Positions 32,951-42,099 are shown, counted from the first letter of the stretch. The stretch is 64,000 bases of DNA from Bacteroidales bacterium (GCA_016288775.1 JAEELG010000078.1:1-64000); one strand, 5' to 3'. Notes: generated by a model from the letters alone, not told the origin. Numbers and translations: made by a program.

Positions 32951-34099
32951 TCAGATTCGGGTCACCTCGTCGTATGCGGCGGCGATTTCAGCCACCAGAG
33001 GGTCTCCGGCGGGAATACCGGTGTATTTCACTACCGTGGCCTCAACGCCTTCGTTATTGATGGATTCGAGCATCTCCACGCTCTGGGCATCCTGGGGATT
33101 GTCGAAATGCAGCGCTCCGCCGATGGCAAGCAGGAGCTTGTCGTAAGGGAGGCCGAAGCCCTTCGCCGTCATCATGGGAAGGATCAGACGGTCGTTGGGA
33201 GCCAGCTTGCGCAGCGGCTCGCGGCCCACGCGGTCGCACTCGTCGCGCAGGTAAGGATTGCTGAAGCGGCGCAGTATCTTTTCGATATAGGCGAAATGGG
33301 CGTCGTGGTCGAATCCGAACTTACGCACCAGGCCCTCGCCGCTCTGCTGCATTGCCTCCTTGACGATTGCGGCAATCTTCGGATCGGCGACGCATTCGCC
33401 GATAGTATTGATTCCCTTGAGCTTGCCCAGATAGGCTGCGGTGGCATGTCCGGTGTTCAGCGTGAAGAGCTTGCGCTCCACATATGCCAGAAGATTGTCG
33501 ACCGGGGTCATGCCCTTGATTTCCGGGATGGGGCCGACGAACGAAGCGCGCTCCACGTCCCATTCGAAATACTCTTCCACGGCCACGTCGAGGGGCACCT
33601 CGCAGCGCACCGGAGGAACGATGCGGTCCACCGCGGCGTCGGGGAAGCCTACGTGGGCTTTTGCCCATTCGGCCACATCCGGATCAAGCTGAGCGAAGAC
33701 GAGGTCTTTGAGCTGGGATGTGGCACGGAGGCCGTTCTCACATGCAATTACGTTAAGGGGCCTGTCGTTGCCGGCTGCCTTGCGGGCGGCGATGCCTTTG
33801 GCTACCGTAGGGGCCACGAACTTGAGTATCCGGAGGCCAACGGCCGTCGTGATGATGTCGGCCTGCGCAATCTCGGCCACCGCTTCCGCGCTGCCTGAGT
33901 TCACGGCTCGCACGCCCTTGATTTCGATGTCGTAGCTGTTGTGGTCCGACACGTGGACGACATACTCCCTTCGAGAGTTGATCTGGTTGAGGAGTTCCTC
34001 GACCACGTCTGCGAAAATAAGCTCATAGCCTGCCTGGGAAAGGACCGCTCCTATGAAACCGCGTCCTATGTTTCCCGCTCCGAATTGAATTGCTTTCAT
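32951..34099 (-). CDS. mtlD: Mannitol-1-phosphate 5-dehydrogenase
   Basis: MtlD oxidises mannitol 1-phosphate with NAD to fructose 6-phosphate. The 382 residues are standard. The N-terminal dinucleotide fold begins MKAIQFGAGNIGRGFIGAVL. NVIACENGLRAT and the catalytic-helix region TLNTGHATAAYLGKLKG follow. It starts 32 bases after ptsI; the ORF-track extension upstream of 34099 is an antisense shadow. It directly precedes mtlA, giving a mannitol pathway that meets NagB at fructose 6-phosphate. Confidence 0.94.
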   Translation of the reverse strand: MKAIQFGAGNIGRGFIGAVLSQAGYELIFADVVEELLNQINSRREYVVHVSDHNSYDIEIKGVRAVNSGSAEAVAEIAQADIITTAVGLRILKFVAPTVAKGIAARKAAGNDRPLNVIACENGLRATSQLKDLVFAQLDPDVAEWAKAHVGFPDAAVDRIVPPVRCEVPLDVAVEEYFEWDVERASFVGPIPEIKGMTPVDNLLAYVERKLFTLNTGHATAAYLGKLKGINTIGECVADPKIAAIVKEAMQQSGEGLVRKFGFDHDAHFAYIEKILRRFSNPYLRDECDRVGREPLRKLAPNDRLILPMMTAKGFGLPYDKLLLAIGGALHFDNPQDAQSVEMLESINNEGVEATVVKYTGIPAGDPLVAEIAAAYDEVTRI

Positions 34100-34131
34100 A
34101 TCTGTTGTCAAGAATTGTCTTTCAAAATGTT

Positions 34132-35538
34132 TCACAGCCTGGACAGACTCAGCGAGTCCAGGCCGGCCTCGATCAGCCAGCCGGTGGCGGCGGGGTCCGA
34201 GGCGAGTTCGCCGCAGATACCTACGGGAATACCGGCGGCGTTGGCCGCTTCGACCGTAAGGGCTACCGCGCGGCGGACGGCCGGCGAGAACTGGTCGTAA
34301 AGCTCCGACAGGGCGGCGTTGCCCCGGTCGGCAGCCATCACATACTGGGTCAGGTCGTTGGTGCCGATACTGAAGAAATCGCACCCTGCGGCCAGTTCCG
34401 CTGCATTGAAGACGGCAGCGGGCGTCTCTATCATAATACCTAAAGAAACGGGCATGCTGTCCCCCGCTATCCCGCGCAGCATTTCACGCACGCTGCCAAT
34501 CTCTTCGGGAACGCATACCATGGGAATCATCACCCTCACTGGAGTGCCGCCGGCGAACCACTCCGGATGCCGGTTACGGAGTTCGAAAGCGGCACCGCAA
34601 ATCGCCTGCAACTGCACCTCCAGCAGTTCAGGATGCTTCAAAGAAAACCGTATGCCCCGGATCCCCAGATAGGGATTCTCCTCAGCAGGCATGGGAAGAT
34701 ACGGAAGAGCCTTGTCGCCGCCTACGTCCAGAAGCCTGATAATCAGAGGCTTGCCGGAACATGTCTCCAGAGCTTCAAGATACAGCGCACGCTGCTCCGA
34801 CTCAGACGGCATGGAATCGCGCCCCATGAACAGGAACTCGGTGCGGAACACACCTATTCCGTCGGCACCCGAAGAAATTGCGGAACGCACGTCGTCCAAA
34901 TTGCCTGCGTTCACATACAACTTGCGACCGGCGGCGCGGACCCTTGCCGCAATGCCTGACATGGCGCCCAAATGCGGATCGTCCACAGTGACCAAATCCC
35001 CCTCCCGGATGCCTGAGATATCGACTCCGAGCTGCACCGGGATACCCTTGGCATGCGCGATGATGCACACGTGGCTGGTAGAACTGCCCCGCGCACACAA
35101 TAAACCGGCGATGCCGCCAAGATCCAGCCTGGCAAGGTCGGAGGGCAGCAACTCTTCGGCCACGACGACGCTTCCGGAAGGAATTTCACGGAAATCCGAT
35201 ACTCCGCACATAGCCTCCCTCAAACGCCCGAACACGTCGCGGACGTCGTCGGCACGGGCCCTGAGATATTCGTCGTCGATTCCCAGAAACATGTCGCAAA
35301 CGCCCTTGCAGGCAGCATCCAATGCATCGGGAGCATCCATTCCGGAACGGATACCCGAATCGTATGACTCACGGACCAGCGGATCTTCAAGCATTTCCAG
35401 ATGCGCGGCGAACACGGGGTTGACGGCAGCTGCCGCCGAAAGTTCCGCGCGCACGGCATCGAACGCCTCGTCAAACGAGCGTACCGCCCCCGAAGAAGCG
35501 GTACGATTGTAAAGAAATGCCGGTCCCTGCGCCTTCAT
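34132..35538 (-). CDS. ptsI: PTS Enzyme I, unusually short
   Basis: Enzyme I passes phosphate from phosphoenolpyruvate to HPr. At 468 residues it is about 100 shorter than typical. The phospho-His is present in ARGSSTSHVCIIAHAKGIP (about 155-173). The PEP-binding signature is GVFRTEFLFMGRD, with IRLLDVGGDKALPY after it, and the catalytic Cys is in GICGELASDP near 450. Missing relative to the family are the usual first strand (SPGIA type), part of the HPr-binding helical region, most of the inter-domain linker, and the last 60-75 residues: the protein stops at LDSLSLSRL, where others continue. The ATG overlaps the ptsH stop (TGATG). Confidence 0.88.
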   Translation of the reverse strand: MKAQGPAFLYNRTASSGAVRSFDEAFDAVRAELSAAAAVNPVFAAHLEMLEDPLVRESYDSGIRSGMDAPDALDAACKGVCDMFLGIDDEYLRARADDVRDVFGRLREAMCGVSDFREIPSGSVVVAEELLPSDLARLDLGGIAGLLCARGSSTSHVCIIAHAKGIPVQLGVDISGIREGDLVTVDDPHLGAMSGIAARVRAAGRKLYVNAGNLDDVRSAISSGADGIGVFRTEFLFMGRDSMPSESEQRALYLEALETCSGKPLIIRLLDVGGDKALPYLPMPAEENPYLGIRGIRFSLKHPELLEVQLQAICGAAFELRNRHPEWFAGGTPVRVMIPMVCVPEEIGSVREMLRGIAGDSMPVSLGIMIETPAAVFNAAELAAGCDFFSIGTNDLTQYVMAADRGNAALSELYDQFSPAVRRAVALTVEAANAAGIPVGICGELASDPAATGWLIEAGLDSLSLSRL

Positions 35539-35801
35539 CACTCACGGACCGACTCGATGAACGAAACCACTGCATCCAGAACGGCGGCCTCGTCGCCTCC
35601 TTCCACACTCACCTCGAGTTCTGTGCCCTGCTTAATGCCGAGCGACAGGACCGAGAGCATGGAAGCGGCGTTGACGCTGCGGGCAGGAGTGGAAATCCGC
35701 ACCGTGGAGCCCTCGAAGCCCTTTACGAGCTTAACCAGCTCCCCTGCCGGACGGGCGTGCAGACCCGTCGGGGCCGACAATACTACCTTTGCCGAAACCA
35801 T
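35538..35801 (-). CDS. ptsH: PTS phosphocarrier protein HPr
   Basis: HPr carries phosphate from Enzyme I to the IIA domain of MtlA. The 87 residues from ATG 35801 place the active His exactly at position 15 (APTGLHARPAGELVKL). A Ser in the regulatory position (ARSVNAASMLSVLSLG, Ser47) is conserved, which would allow HPr kinase control. The start overlaps the stop of the antiporter gene and the stop overlaps the ptsI start, so the three are translationally coupled. The ORF track gives an upstream GTG (35804). Confidence 0.93.
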   Translation of the reverse strand: MVSAKVVLSAPTGLHARPAGELVKLVKGFEGSTVRISTPARSVNAASMLSVLSLGIKQGTELEVSVEGGDEAAVLDAVVSFIESVRE

Positions 35802-37138
35802 CACTCAGCCTCCGCCGCTACGTTACGAGCCCTGTCCTTGAGGTTCCAGAGCGTAACTATGAGTATGAATCCTATCACGGAAACGCCTGCCATCAGTATG
35901 AAGATGGGGTGCCAGCCGTAGGTGTCGGCGAACTTGCCCAGAGGATAACCTGTGATAAGGGTGCTGAGGTAGCTCATGAAGCCGATGATGCCCACCGCGG
36001 AGGATGCGGCCTTCTTGCTGACCTCATTGGAGGCCACGACGCCAAGCAGCGCCTGGGGGCCGTACAGGAAGAATCCGGCAAGCGCAAGCACCACCAGGAA
36101 GAGCACGGGGCTGTTCCAGTCCTGGATGTAGTGCAGGGCCACGAGGCACAGGGCGACGAGCACCATTTCGATGGCGCATACCCTCTGGCTGCGGCTCTTG
36201 AAGAGTTTGTCGGAGACGTATCCGGCGAATATCATTCCCAGGCAACCTGCAACCTCGAAAATGGCGACGGTCCAGCCCGAAAGGGCGCGGCTCAGGCCCA
36301 TGTCCTGAAGCATCGAGGGGCCCCAGTCGAGGATAGCGAAACGCACCACGTAAACAAAGAGGTCGGTAAGCGCGAGAATCCAGATGACGGGGTTCAAGAA
36401 CACCTTCTTCACCAGGAACTTGCGCCATTCCTTGTTGTCCTTGCCCTTACTCTCGTCGAGCTCGCCCTCAACCTTTGGCAGCTCCGGCAGTCCAACGGAC
36501 TTGGGCGTGTCGCGCAGGGTGGCGATGATGAAGAACACGCCCACAAGCGAGATGGTGGCGGGCACCCAGAAGCAGAGCTGCCAGCTGGTCATGTATCCGC
36601 ATATTATCGAAGCCACGAAGGCGCCGATGCTGTGGGAGGTGTTCCATATACTCATCTTGGTGGCCAGCTCGTGAGGCGGCACCCAGCTCACCATCAGATG
36701 GTTGCAGGGAGCGAATCCGCAGCCCTGGAATATCTGGTTGATGATGTACAGCACCGACATGATGGTAATGAACCCGCCGATGAAGTCGGGACCTCCTGTG
36801 GCGCCCGTAAGCATTGTGGTAAGTTTGTCGGTCCAGCCGAACAGGAAGTTCACCGCCACGCATATACCCAGGCCGAGAACCAGGTGCCACCTGGCATTGG
36901 TGCGGTCGCCTATGACTCCATTGATTAGCTTGGAAACGCCGTAGATGATTCCGCCCGCGGAAATGATGGCGCCGAACTGCGCCTTGGTAATGTCGGGATA
37001 TACCTCCTGCAGCATGGGGATGGCGAACGAGAAGTTCTTTCTCACGAAGTAGAACATCGCGTAGCCTATCATCGAGCAGATGATGACCCGCCACTGCCAG
37101 TACTTGAAGCTGTGTTTTGTCTTTTTGACTTCAGCCAT
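35801..37138 (-). CDS. Organophosphate:phosphate antiporter (MFS, OPA family; UhpC/GlpT-like)
   Basis: This 445-residue inner-membrane transporter has 12 predicted helices and the OPA signature MIGYAMFYFVRKNFSFAIPM near 20-40. GDRTNARWHLVLGLG is the loop 2-3 motif. The family exchanges hexose phosphates or glycerol 3-phosphate for inorganic phosphate. A UhpT/UhpC-like hexose- or hexitol-phosphate role fits the neighbours. It is the first gene of the unit antiporter-ptsH-ptsI-mtlD-mtlA. A degenerate -7 box lies 39 bases upstream. Confidence 0.87.
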   Translation of the reverse strand: MAEVKKTKHSFKYWQWRVIICSMIGYAMFYFVRKNFSFAIPMLQEVYPDITKAQFGAIISAGGIIYGVSKLINGVIGDRTNARWHLVLGLGICVAVNFLFGWTDKLTTMLTGATGGPDFIGGFITIMSVLYIINQIFQGCGFAPCNHLMVSWVPPHELATKMSIWNTSHSIGAFVASIICGYMTSWQLCFWVPATISLVGVFFIIATLRDTPKSVGLPELPKVEGELDESKGKDNKEWRKFLVKKVFLNPVIWILALTDLFVYVVRFAILDWGPSMLQDMGLSRALSGWTVAIFEVAGCLGMIFAGYVSDKLFKSRSQRVCAIEMVLVALCLVALHYIQDWNSPVLFLVVLALAGFFLYGPQALLGVVASNEVSKKAASSAVGIIGFMSYLSTLITGYPLGKFADTYGWHPIFILMAGVSVIGFILIVTLWNLKDRARNVAAEAE

Positions 37139-37177
37139 ATTGTTGATAATTAGATTCAGTGTAATCTATTCAATCCG

Positions 37178-37185
37178 TAAATATA
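37178..37185 (-). promoter_or_regulatory. Candidate -7 box TAtaTTTa for the PTS operon
   Basis: TATATTTA on the minus strand differs from TAnnTTTG at one base. It lies between the upstream terminator and the antiporter gene, 39 bases before the ATG. Confidence 0.35.
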
Positions 37186-37190
37186 CAAAA

Positions 37191-37219
37191 AAGGCGCGAC
37201 ATAAGAAATGCCGCGCCTT
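37191..37219 (-). terminator. Intrinsic terminator of the SusCD operon
   Basis: AAGGCGCG and CGCGCCTT form a perfect 8-bp stem. Read leftwards the stem is followed by a T6 run. It lies 17 bases past the stop codon of the last gene of the locus. Confidence 0.8.
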
Positions 37220-37236
37220 ACTTTTATTTCAGGGAT

Positions 37237-39174
37237 TTAGTTTGCAAGGGTAGTGCCTTCTGCAGAACCGGTACTTGCCGAGCCCTGAGTGAGGGTGCCG
37301 AGGTTGTCGGCGGTGAGTTTGGTTCCGTTGACGCTGCCACCTGCCTTGCAGCCGGAGAGCTTGCCGAGGTTGAAACCTGCGATCGCTCCGACCATCGCGG
37401 TGTTACCGCAGGTAATGGCTCCGACGTTCTTGTCGCCGGTTACCGTAACGGTGGTCACGTCGCTCTTACCGGGATAACGGCCCGCGTTGGCGACCACGCC
37501 GCCAGCGCAGCTCTTGGCATCGTCGGAGGTCTTGCAGCTGACTGCACCCTCGTTGACATTGTCCTTCATCACCACGTCGGTGACGATGGCCATTGCCATG
37601 ATTCCGCCCGAGAATGCTTCGCCGTCGGCCTTGTTCTCGATGGAGACAGCACCCTTGTTGGTGTTGCCTGAGACCTCGATGTCGAGGCAGCCGATGCCGA
37701 TGATGCCAGCTGCAGTAAGGCGATTTGCATGGCTCGTGGTGTTCTCTACCTTGATGGTAATCTTACCGGTATTGGTATTGCCTACGACATAGTTGCGGCG
37801 CTGATTGCCTTCGGCGTCCTTGGAATCCTTCTCCTGAAGTCCCACTATGCCGGAAGCGGTCTCCCAGTTGGCGTTGGGTTCCGCCTGGTTGATGGTAACG
37901 TCTCCGCTGTTGGTACAGCCTTCGACACGGCCGCCGGAATTGAGGGTACCGAGGATACCGGCAACGCGGCTAGCCTGCAGGAGGTTGGAGGAAATGGCTC
38001 CGCTGTTCTTACAGTTCATGATCTTGGTGCCGTTGTAGTAAACTCCGCCGATACCGCCGATAGCCATCCAGGTGCTGGGAGCTTCAGCCTGCTCATAAGA
38101 GACGGCGCCCTTGTTCTCGCAGTTCTCGAAGAGCACTTCGCCGTTGGTACGGCCGCAGATACCGCCGATCATGATAACTTTCTTGACGGGGAGATTGACA
38201 ACGAGGTCGGCCGCATTGACGCAGTTGACGACCTTGATTTCGTTGGCCTGGGCAAAACCTATGATACCGCCGATGGAAGTCTCTTGGGTAATCTCTCCGA
38301 CCGCGTTGATTGTAGCATGGTTGACACAGTCGGTAATGGTGGAAGCAACGGAGCTGTTACCCACAAGTCCGCCGATACCCACACGGGCGCCAGGATCTGC
38401 ATTGGCCTCGAAGCTGACGGGGATAAAGTTCTCCACCTTCTCCAGAGTTCCCATATTGTCTGCTACGAGTCCGGTGTGGTTGCCGCCCTTGCCCGCTGCG
38501 GGCTTGATGGCACTCTTGCCGTCGTAATCCTTGCCGTCCTTGGAGCCGAACACGATGTTCTTGATGATTCCTGCGTTGCTGAGCACGAGGCCGGTCTTGG
38601 CATCGGTGCACTCGACTACAAGGTTGTAAATCTTATGGCCTTTACCGTCAAGGACGCCGGCGAAGGAGCTAACCCCGTCGACAACGGTGCCGCCGCAGTC
38701 GATGTCGGCTTCGATGGTCCATTCATCCTCTGCGGTCATGCTGGGAGCGGCCTTGAAGAAATCAGCGAGCTCGGCTGCTGTCTTGATGACATTGCCCTGG
38801 GGCTCCGGTGGATTGGGGTTGGTGTCATCGGGCTTGGAGGCCTGGGCTACGAGCAGCTCGGCCTTGGCGGTACCGTCTTCGCTCTTGAAGACCACTTTGG
38901 CCTCGCGTGCTTCGCCGGCATTCTCTGCGGCGATGACGGAAACGTTGGTGTTGCCGTTGCCGGAGACGGGGGCTACAGTAACCCATCCCTGGGCCTCTGC
39001 GGTCCAGGCGCAATTAGCTTCGAGGCTGACGGACTGGGTGCCGCCGGTGTACTCGAAAGTTAAGGACTTCGTTTTGAGGTCGAGACTCTGAACGGGCTTT
39101 ACCGGGTCAGGCTTCTCACAAGCGGCAAGCGCAAGCACTGCCACTGAAGCGATAAAAAAGGATTTGATTTTCAT
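37237..39174 (-). CDS. BACON-domain surface lipoprotein with GLUG-like repeats
   Basis: This 645-residue lipoprotein has the signal FFIASVAVLALAAC, with Cys at about 19. A BACON-like beta domain at about 30-115 contains SLTFEYTGGTQSVSLEANCA and AWTAEAQGWVTVAPVSG. From about 195 a series of repeats of the GLUG kind follows (GIGGLVGNSSVASTITDCVN, SIGGIIGFAQAN, AIGGIGGVYYNGTKIMNCKN), which probably form a right-handed beta helix that binds a ligand at the surface. No catalytic motif is seen. It is the last gene of the SusCD operon. Such proteins often act as surface glycan-binding proteins, but the ligand here is unknown. Confidence 0.78.
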   Translation of the reverse strand: MKIKSFFIASVAVLALAACEKPDPVKPVQSLDLKTKSLTFEYTGGTQSVSLEANCAWTAEAQGWVTVAPVSGNGNTNVSVIAAENAGEAREAKVVFKSEDGTAKAELLVAQASKPDDTNPNPPEPQGNVIKTAAELADFFKAAPSMTAEDEWTIEADIDCGGTVVDGVSSFAGVLDGKGHKIYNLVVECTDAKTGLVLSNAGIIKNIVFGSKDGKDYDGKSAIKPAAGKGGNHTGLVADNMGTLEKVENFIPVSFEANADPGARVGIGGLVGNSSVASTITDCVNHATINAVGEITQETSIGGIIGFAQANEIKVVNCVNAADLVVNLPVKKVIMIGGICGRTNGEVLFENCENKGAVSYEQAEAPSTWMAIGGIGGVYYNGTKIMNCKNSGAISSNLLQASRVAGILGTLNSGGRVEGCTNSGDVTINQAEPNANWETASGIVGLQEKDSKDAEGNQRRNYVVGNTNTGKITIKVENTTSHANRLTAAGIIGIGCLDIEVSGNTNKGAVSIENKADGEAFSGGIMAMAIVTDVVMKDNVNEGAVSCKTSDDAKSCAGGVVANAGRYPGKSDVTTVTVTGDKNVGAITCGNTAMVGAIAGFNLGKLSGCKAGGSVNGTKLTADNLGTLTQGSASTGSAEGTTLAN

Positions 39175-39191
39175 AATGCTATTGATTAAAG

Positions 39192-40151
39192 TTAGATTTT
39201 GTTGGCTTGCTTAAGACGCTTCAGCATCCAGTCGGGATAATTGGTACAGATGAAGCGGAGCTGATCGTAGTTGCTTATGTAGTAGTTGATTGCATCTTCG
39301 GAATAAACGGCATTACCGTCTCCGGAGGCCTTGTCGATGTTGAACACGCTGAATTCCATTCCAGCATCCTTGAATTCCTTGATGGTGTGAGTGCCGCTGC
39401 CGTAGTCTTTCATGGCGCTCACGGCGGACAGATTTGCCCAGTTGTAACCCATGGCCTTGTGCGAAGCGGGGCCCTTGTTGGCCATCCAGCCAACAGGGAT
39501 TCCATAGGCGACCATGCATGCGGAGGCGGAACGGGCGACCGTCTCGTTGCCGGTACAGATGAACTCGCAGAACTTTTCGGCCTTGCGTTCCTTGATAATT
39601 TCGCAGGCACGCTGGACGGCCTTGATCGGATAAGCCGTAAGGTTGCCGTCGAGATTCTTGATATCCAGGCACAACTTGGTGCAGTTGCCTTCTACCTGTA
39701 CTATATCAAGAAAGTCTTCCAGAATCGGTATGGTCTCACCATTCTTCAACATCCCGGCCTTTCGTATCTCGGCAAGGGTATGCTCCCAGGGCCTGAGGCC
39801 GTTGATATAGTAGGTATCTGTGGCATGGCCGATGATAACGTTGTTATCTTTGGTCCAATAGATATCGCACTCCATGGCATAGCACTTGAGCGACATCGTG
39901 TACTTGAGGCCGGCACGTGAGTTGTCGGGACAGCCAGACTCACGCGCTCCCCCGCGATGGGCAACGACCCTGTTGCTGCAGGCGGCCGGTTCAGTCACGG
40001 TCCCGGACTCACCAGGCTCGGGTTCCGGCTCGGGTTCCGGCACATCGATAGGCTTGGGCTGGGGAATATCGGGTTTCTCGCAGGAGAGCACGGCCGCGGC
40101 CGAAACCGCGACCAGTGCCGCTGCAAGAAGTGTTTTGAAAGCCTTGTTCAT
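39192..40151 (-). CDS. Glycerophosphodiester phosphodiesterase family lipoprotein
   Basis: This 319-residue lipoprotein (AVSAAAVLSCEKP, then a Pro/Glu-rich linker) has a GDPD TIM-barrel domain. VVAHRGGARE holds the catalytic His-Arg. The usual E-N-T is replaced by CPDNSRAG. MECDIYWTKDNNVIIGHATD holds the metal-binding Glu/Asp and second catalytic His. The enzyme should cleave glycerophosphodiesters, such as deacylated phospholipids or teichoic-acid-like polymers, at the cell surface or in the periplasm. Its start overlaps the stop of the previous gene by one base. It is the only obvious enzyme of the locus, so it hints at the substrate. Confidence 0.85.
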   Translation of the reverse strand: MNKAFKTLLAAALVAVSAAAVLSCEKPDIPQPKPIDVPEPEPEPEPGESGTVTEPAACSNRVVAHRGGARESGCPDNSRAGLKYTMSLKCYAMECDIYWTKDNNVIIGHATDTYYINGLRPWEHTLAEIRKAGMLKNGETIPILEDFLDIVQVEGNCTKLCLDIKNLDGNLTAYPIKAVQRACEIIKERKAEKFCEFICTGNETVARSASACMVAYGIPVGWMANKGPASHKAMGYNWANLSAVSAMKDYGSGTHTIKEFKDAGMEFSVFNIDKASGDGNAVYSEDAINYYISNYDQLRFICTNYPDWMLKRLKQANKI

Positions 40152-40576
40152 TATTTGGCGTTCTGGTTGATCGTATAGGTCACTGACGCTCCGTTGGCAA
40201 CGGTGAAGCGAAGCACTGCGCTGCGTTTCTTATTGCTGAGATTGGCGGACACGGTGCATTCTATGCCCTTCTGGACCACGTCTGTGTCGTCACCTGCGTA
40301 AGTTCCGGTAAAGTGGGTGGTGATATCTTTGGTCGATACCGACACCCATGCGGGGTCGCCGTCGACGGAAACCGTCCAGTCCACATTGAGGTTCAGACCC
40401 TGGTGAACGATGACTACGGCCTCGAACACTCCTCCGGATACGGGGATGTTGCCGGGCTCCGGAGTCAGCGACATGCGGACGCTGTTGGTGTCGGCACCGT
40501 CGGGGATGAGGTTCTTGTCGCAAGACACCGCACTGAAACAAAGGGCTGCAAACAGTATTGCAAAAATCTTTTTCAT
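40151..40576 (-). CDS. Small BACON-like lipoprotein
   Basis: This 141-residue lipoprotein (ILFAALCFSAVSC, Cys at about 17) has a single Ig-like beta domain. GNIPVSGGVFEAVVIVHQG and WTVSVDGDPAWVSVS resemble BACON or related Bacteroidetes all-beta domains. There is no catalytic motif, and it is probably an accessory surface binding protein. I start at MKKIFAILF; the ORF-track form adds ten codons that overlap the susD end. One-base overlap (TAATG) with the phosphodiesterase gene. Confidence 0.7.
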   Translation of the reverse strand: MKKIFAILFAALCFSAVSCDKNLIPDGADTNSVRMSLTPEPGNIPVSGGVFEAVVIVHQGLNLNVDWTVSVDGDPAWVSVSTKDITTHFTGTYAGDDTDVVQKGIECTVSANLSNKKRSAVLRFTVANGASVTYTINQNAK

Positions 40577-40596
40577 ATGCTCATGCAATTTAACGG

Positions 40597-42099
40597 TTAA
40601 GACCATCCTTCAATCTGGTGTAGATTGGAGTTCTTGTTGATGGAACTCTGAGGTATGGGCCACAGGAGTATGTTGGGATTCTTGGCCCTCATGGACTCGA
40701 AGGTCTGTCCGGGAATCTCGGAGTTGGGCTCCATCTGCCAGATCTTGCCGGTACGGATAAGCGCCCACCAGATCATACCCTCGGCGGGGAACTCGAGGAA
40801 GTACTCTTTCACAATGTTGTTGAGCACGTCCGCGGGGGCTGTGCTGGTGTAGTAATCATCCTTTCCGTAGGCACGCTTGGCGATGAGGTTGAGGCTCTTG
40901 TTGGCGCCTGCATAGTCCTTCTTGTAATACTTGAGTTCGGCGTCGAGCATTACCACGTAGCCATAGCGGTAATAGATAAGGTCGTTGTCCTGGACCACGG
41001 GATTCTTTGACATATCTCCGAGGAGCTTGTTGCACCAGCTGATCTCATGCTTGTCGGCGGCGGAAGAATAATTGCCGTATCCCAGATTGGTCTTGACACG
41101 GGTGTCGCCATTCTTCTGGCTATCCTTGAGTATGTCCATGAAACTCCGGGAATAGTTCCACCACTGGGTGGATGAGATGGGTACCGGACTGTTGCGGTAT
41201 GCGCTGGCGATGGCGTTGCTCGGATGGCAGAAGAATATCTGGTAGCCGCCGGTATCGGAAGCGCTGAGAGCCAGGGAGAAGATGATTTCGTTGTTCTTCT
41301 TCTGGGAACGGTCGAACACCTTGGCATAGTCGATGAGGCGGCTTCCGGAAATGCCGATGGCCTTGAGGGCCTGTTCTGCCATGTCGAGATACTCGGAACC
41401 GCCGTTCTGGGTTGCGAACATCCACAGGGCGTAATCGGCCTTGAGGGTGTTTAAAGCATCCTTGGTTCCGAAATACTTCTCGCTGCCGAGTTTGTCGGCG
41501 AGGGATTCGCACTTCTCGATGTCGGATTTCACCTGGGCGTAAACCTCAGCGGCGGTCTTCTGCTTGGGATAGCACTCCTCCTGCGTGGTTGACTCCACGG
41601 GAAGCAGGTTCACGGGAACCTCGCCCCATACGCGGGCAGCATGGAAATAGCAATAAGCGCGGGCGAAGTATGCCTGGGCCAGGGCCCAGTCGAGCCTGTC
41701 CTGGGAAGCATTGCACTCAGGGCCGTGCTTGATGACCGCATTGGCCTGGTCTATGGCCGAATACAGGCCGCCCCAGCCTATTGTATTGGAAGGATTCAGA
41801 GTGTTGTGGCGGCAGGCAATCTTGAAATTGTCCACTGCGTGGCTTTCCTGGGAAGGTCCCCACATGTAGTCGCCGACCCTGAGTTCCCCGAAGTAGAAAA
41901 CGTTGCACTCCGAAGCGGAGAAATACGACTGGAGGCGCTTGTAGATACCCGGGACGGACTGCTCAAGGTCGGAGGCGTCCTTCCACATATTGCTTACCGA
42001 CAAGGCATTGTCGTAAGGAATATCGAGGTCCTTGTGGCAGGCGCTGAAAACCGCACTGCAGATGATAAGAAGGCAGAATGATTTGAGTATGTTTTTCAT
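40597..42099 (-). CDS. SusD/RagB family outer-membrane lipoprotein
   Basis: This 500-residue SusD-like lipoprotein (LLIICSAVFSACHKD, Cys at about 21) forms the lid of the SusC transporter. Helical TPR-like content includes LDWALAQAYFARAYCYFHAA near 130, a typical SusD segment, and the C-terminus FPAEGMIWWALIRTGKI matches the RagB domain. It lies 13 bases after susC and is co-transcribed. The ligand cannot be read from the sequence, but the locus enzyme suggests a glycerophosphodiester-containing compound. Confidence 0.93.
   Translation of the reverse strand: MKNILKSFCLLIICSAVFSACHKDLDIPYDNALSVSNMWKDASDLEQSVPGIYKRLQSYFSASECNVFYFGELRVGDYMWGPSQESHAVDNFKIACRHNTLNPSNTIGWGGLYSAIDQANAVIKHGPECNASQDRLDWALAQAYFARAYCYFHAARVWGEVPVNLLPVESTTQEECYPKQKTAAEVYAQVKSDIEKCESLADKLGSEKYFGTKDALNTLKADYALWMFATQNGGSEYLDMAEQALKAIGISGSRLIDYAKVFDRSQKKNNEIIFSLALSASDTGGYQIFFCHPSNAIASAYRNSPVPISSTQWWNYSRSFMDILKDSQKNGDTRVKTNLGYGNYSSAADKHEISWCNKLLGDMSKNPVVQDNDLIYYRYGYVVMLDAELKYYKKDYAGANKSLNLIAKRAYGKDDYYTSTAPADVLNNIVKEYFLEFPAEGMIWWALIRTGKIWQMEPNSEIPGQTFESMRAKNPNILLWPIPQSSINKNSNLHQIEGWS

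Noticed and set aside
34100-34384. N-terminal extension of mtlD in the ORF track
   Set aside because: It overlaps ptsI in another frame and is Arg/Pro-rich. MtlD normally starts MKAIQFGAGNIG.
37841-38800. Repeated segments considered as a CRISPR-like or tandem array
   Set aside because: The periodicity is that of degenerate GLUG protein repeats within one gene; there are no identical repeats with unique spacers.
37729-39063. 444-residue plus-strand ORF
   Set aside because: Antisense to the BACON/GLUG lipoprotein. Its internal repeats mirror the GLUG repeats of the real gene.
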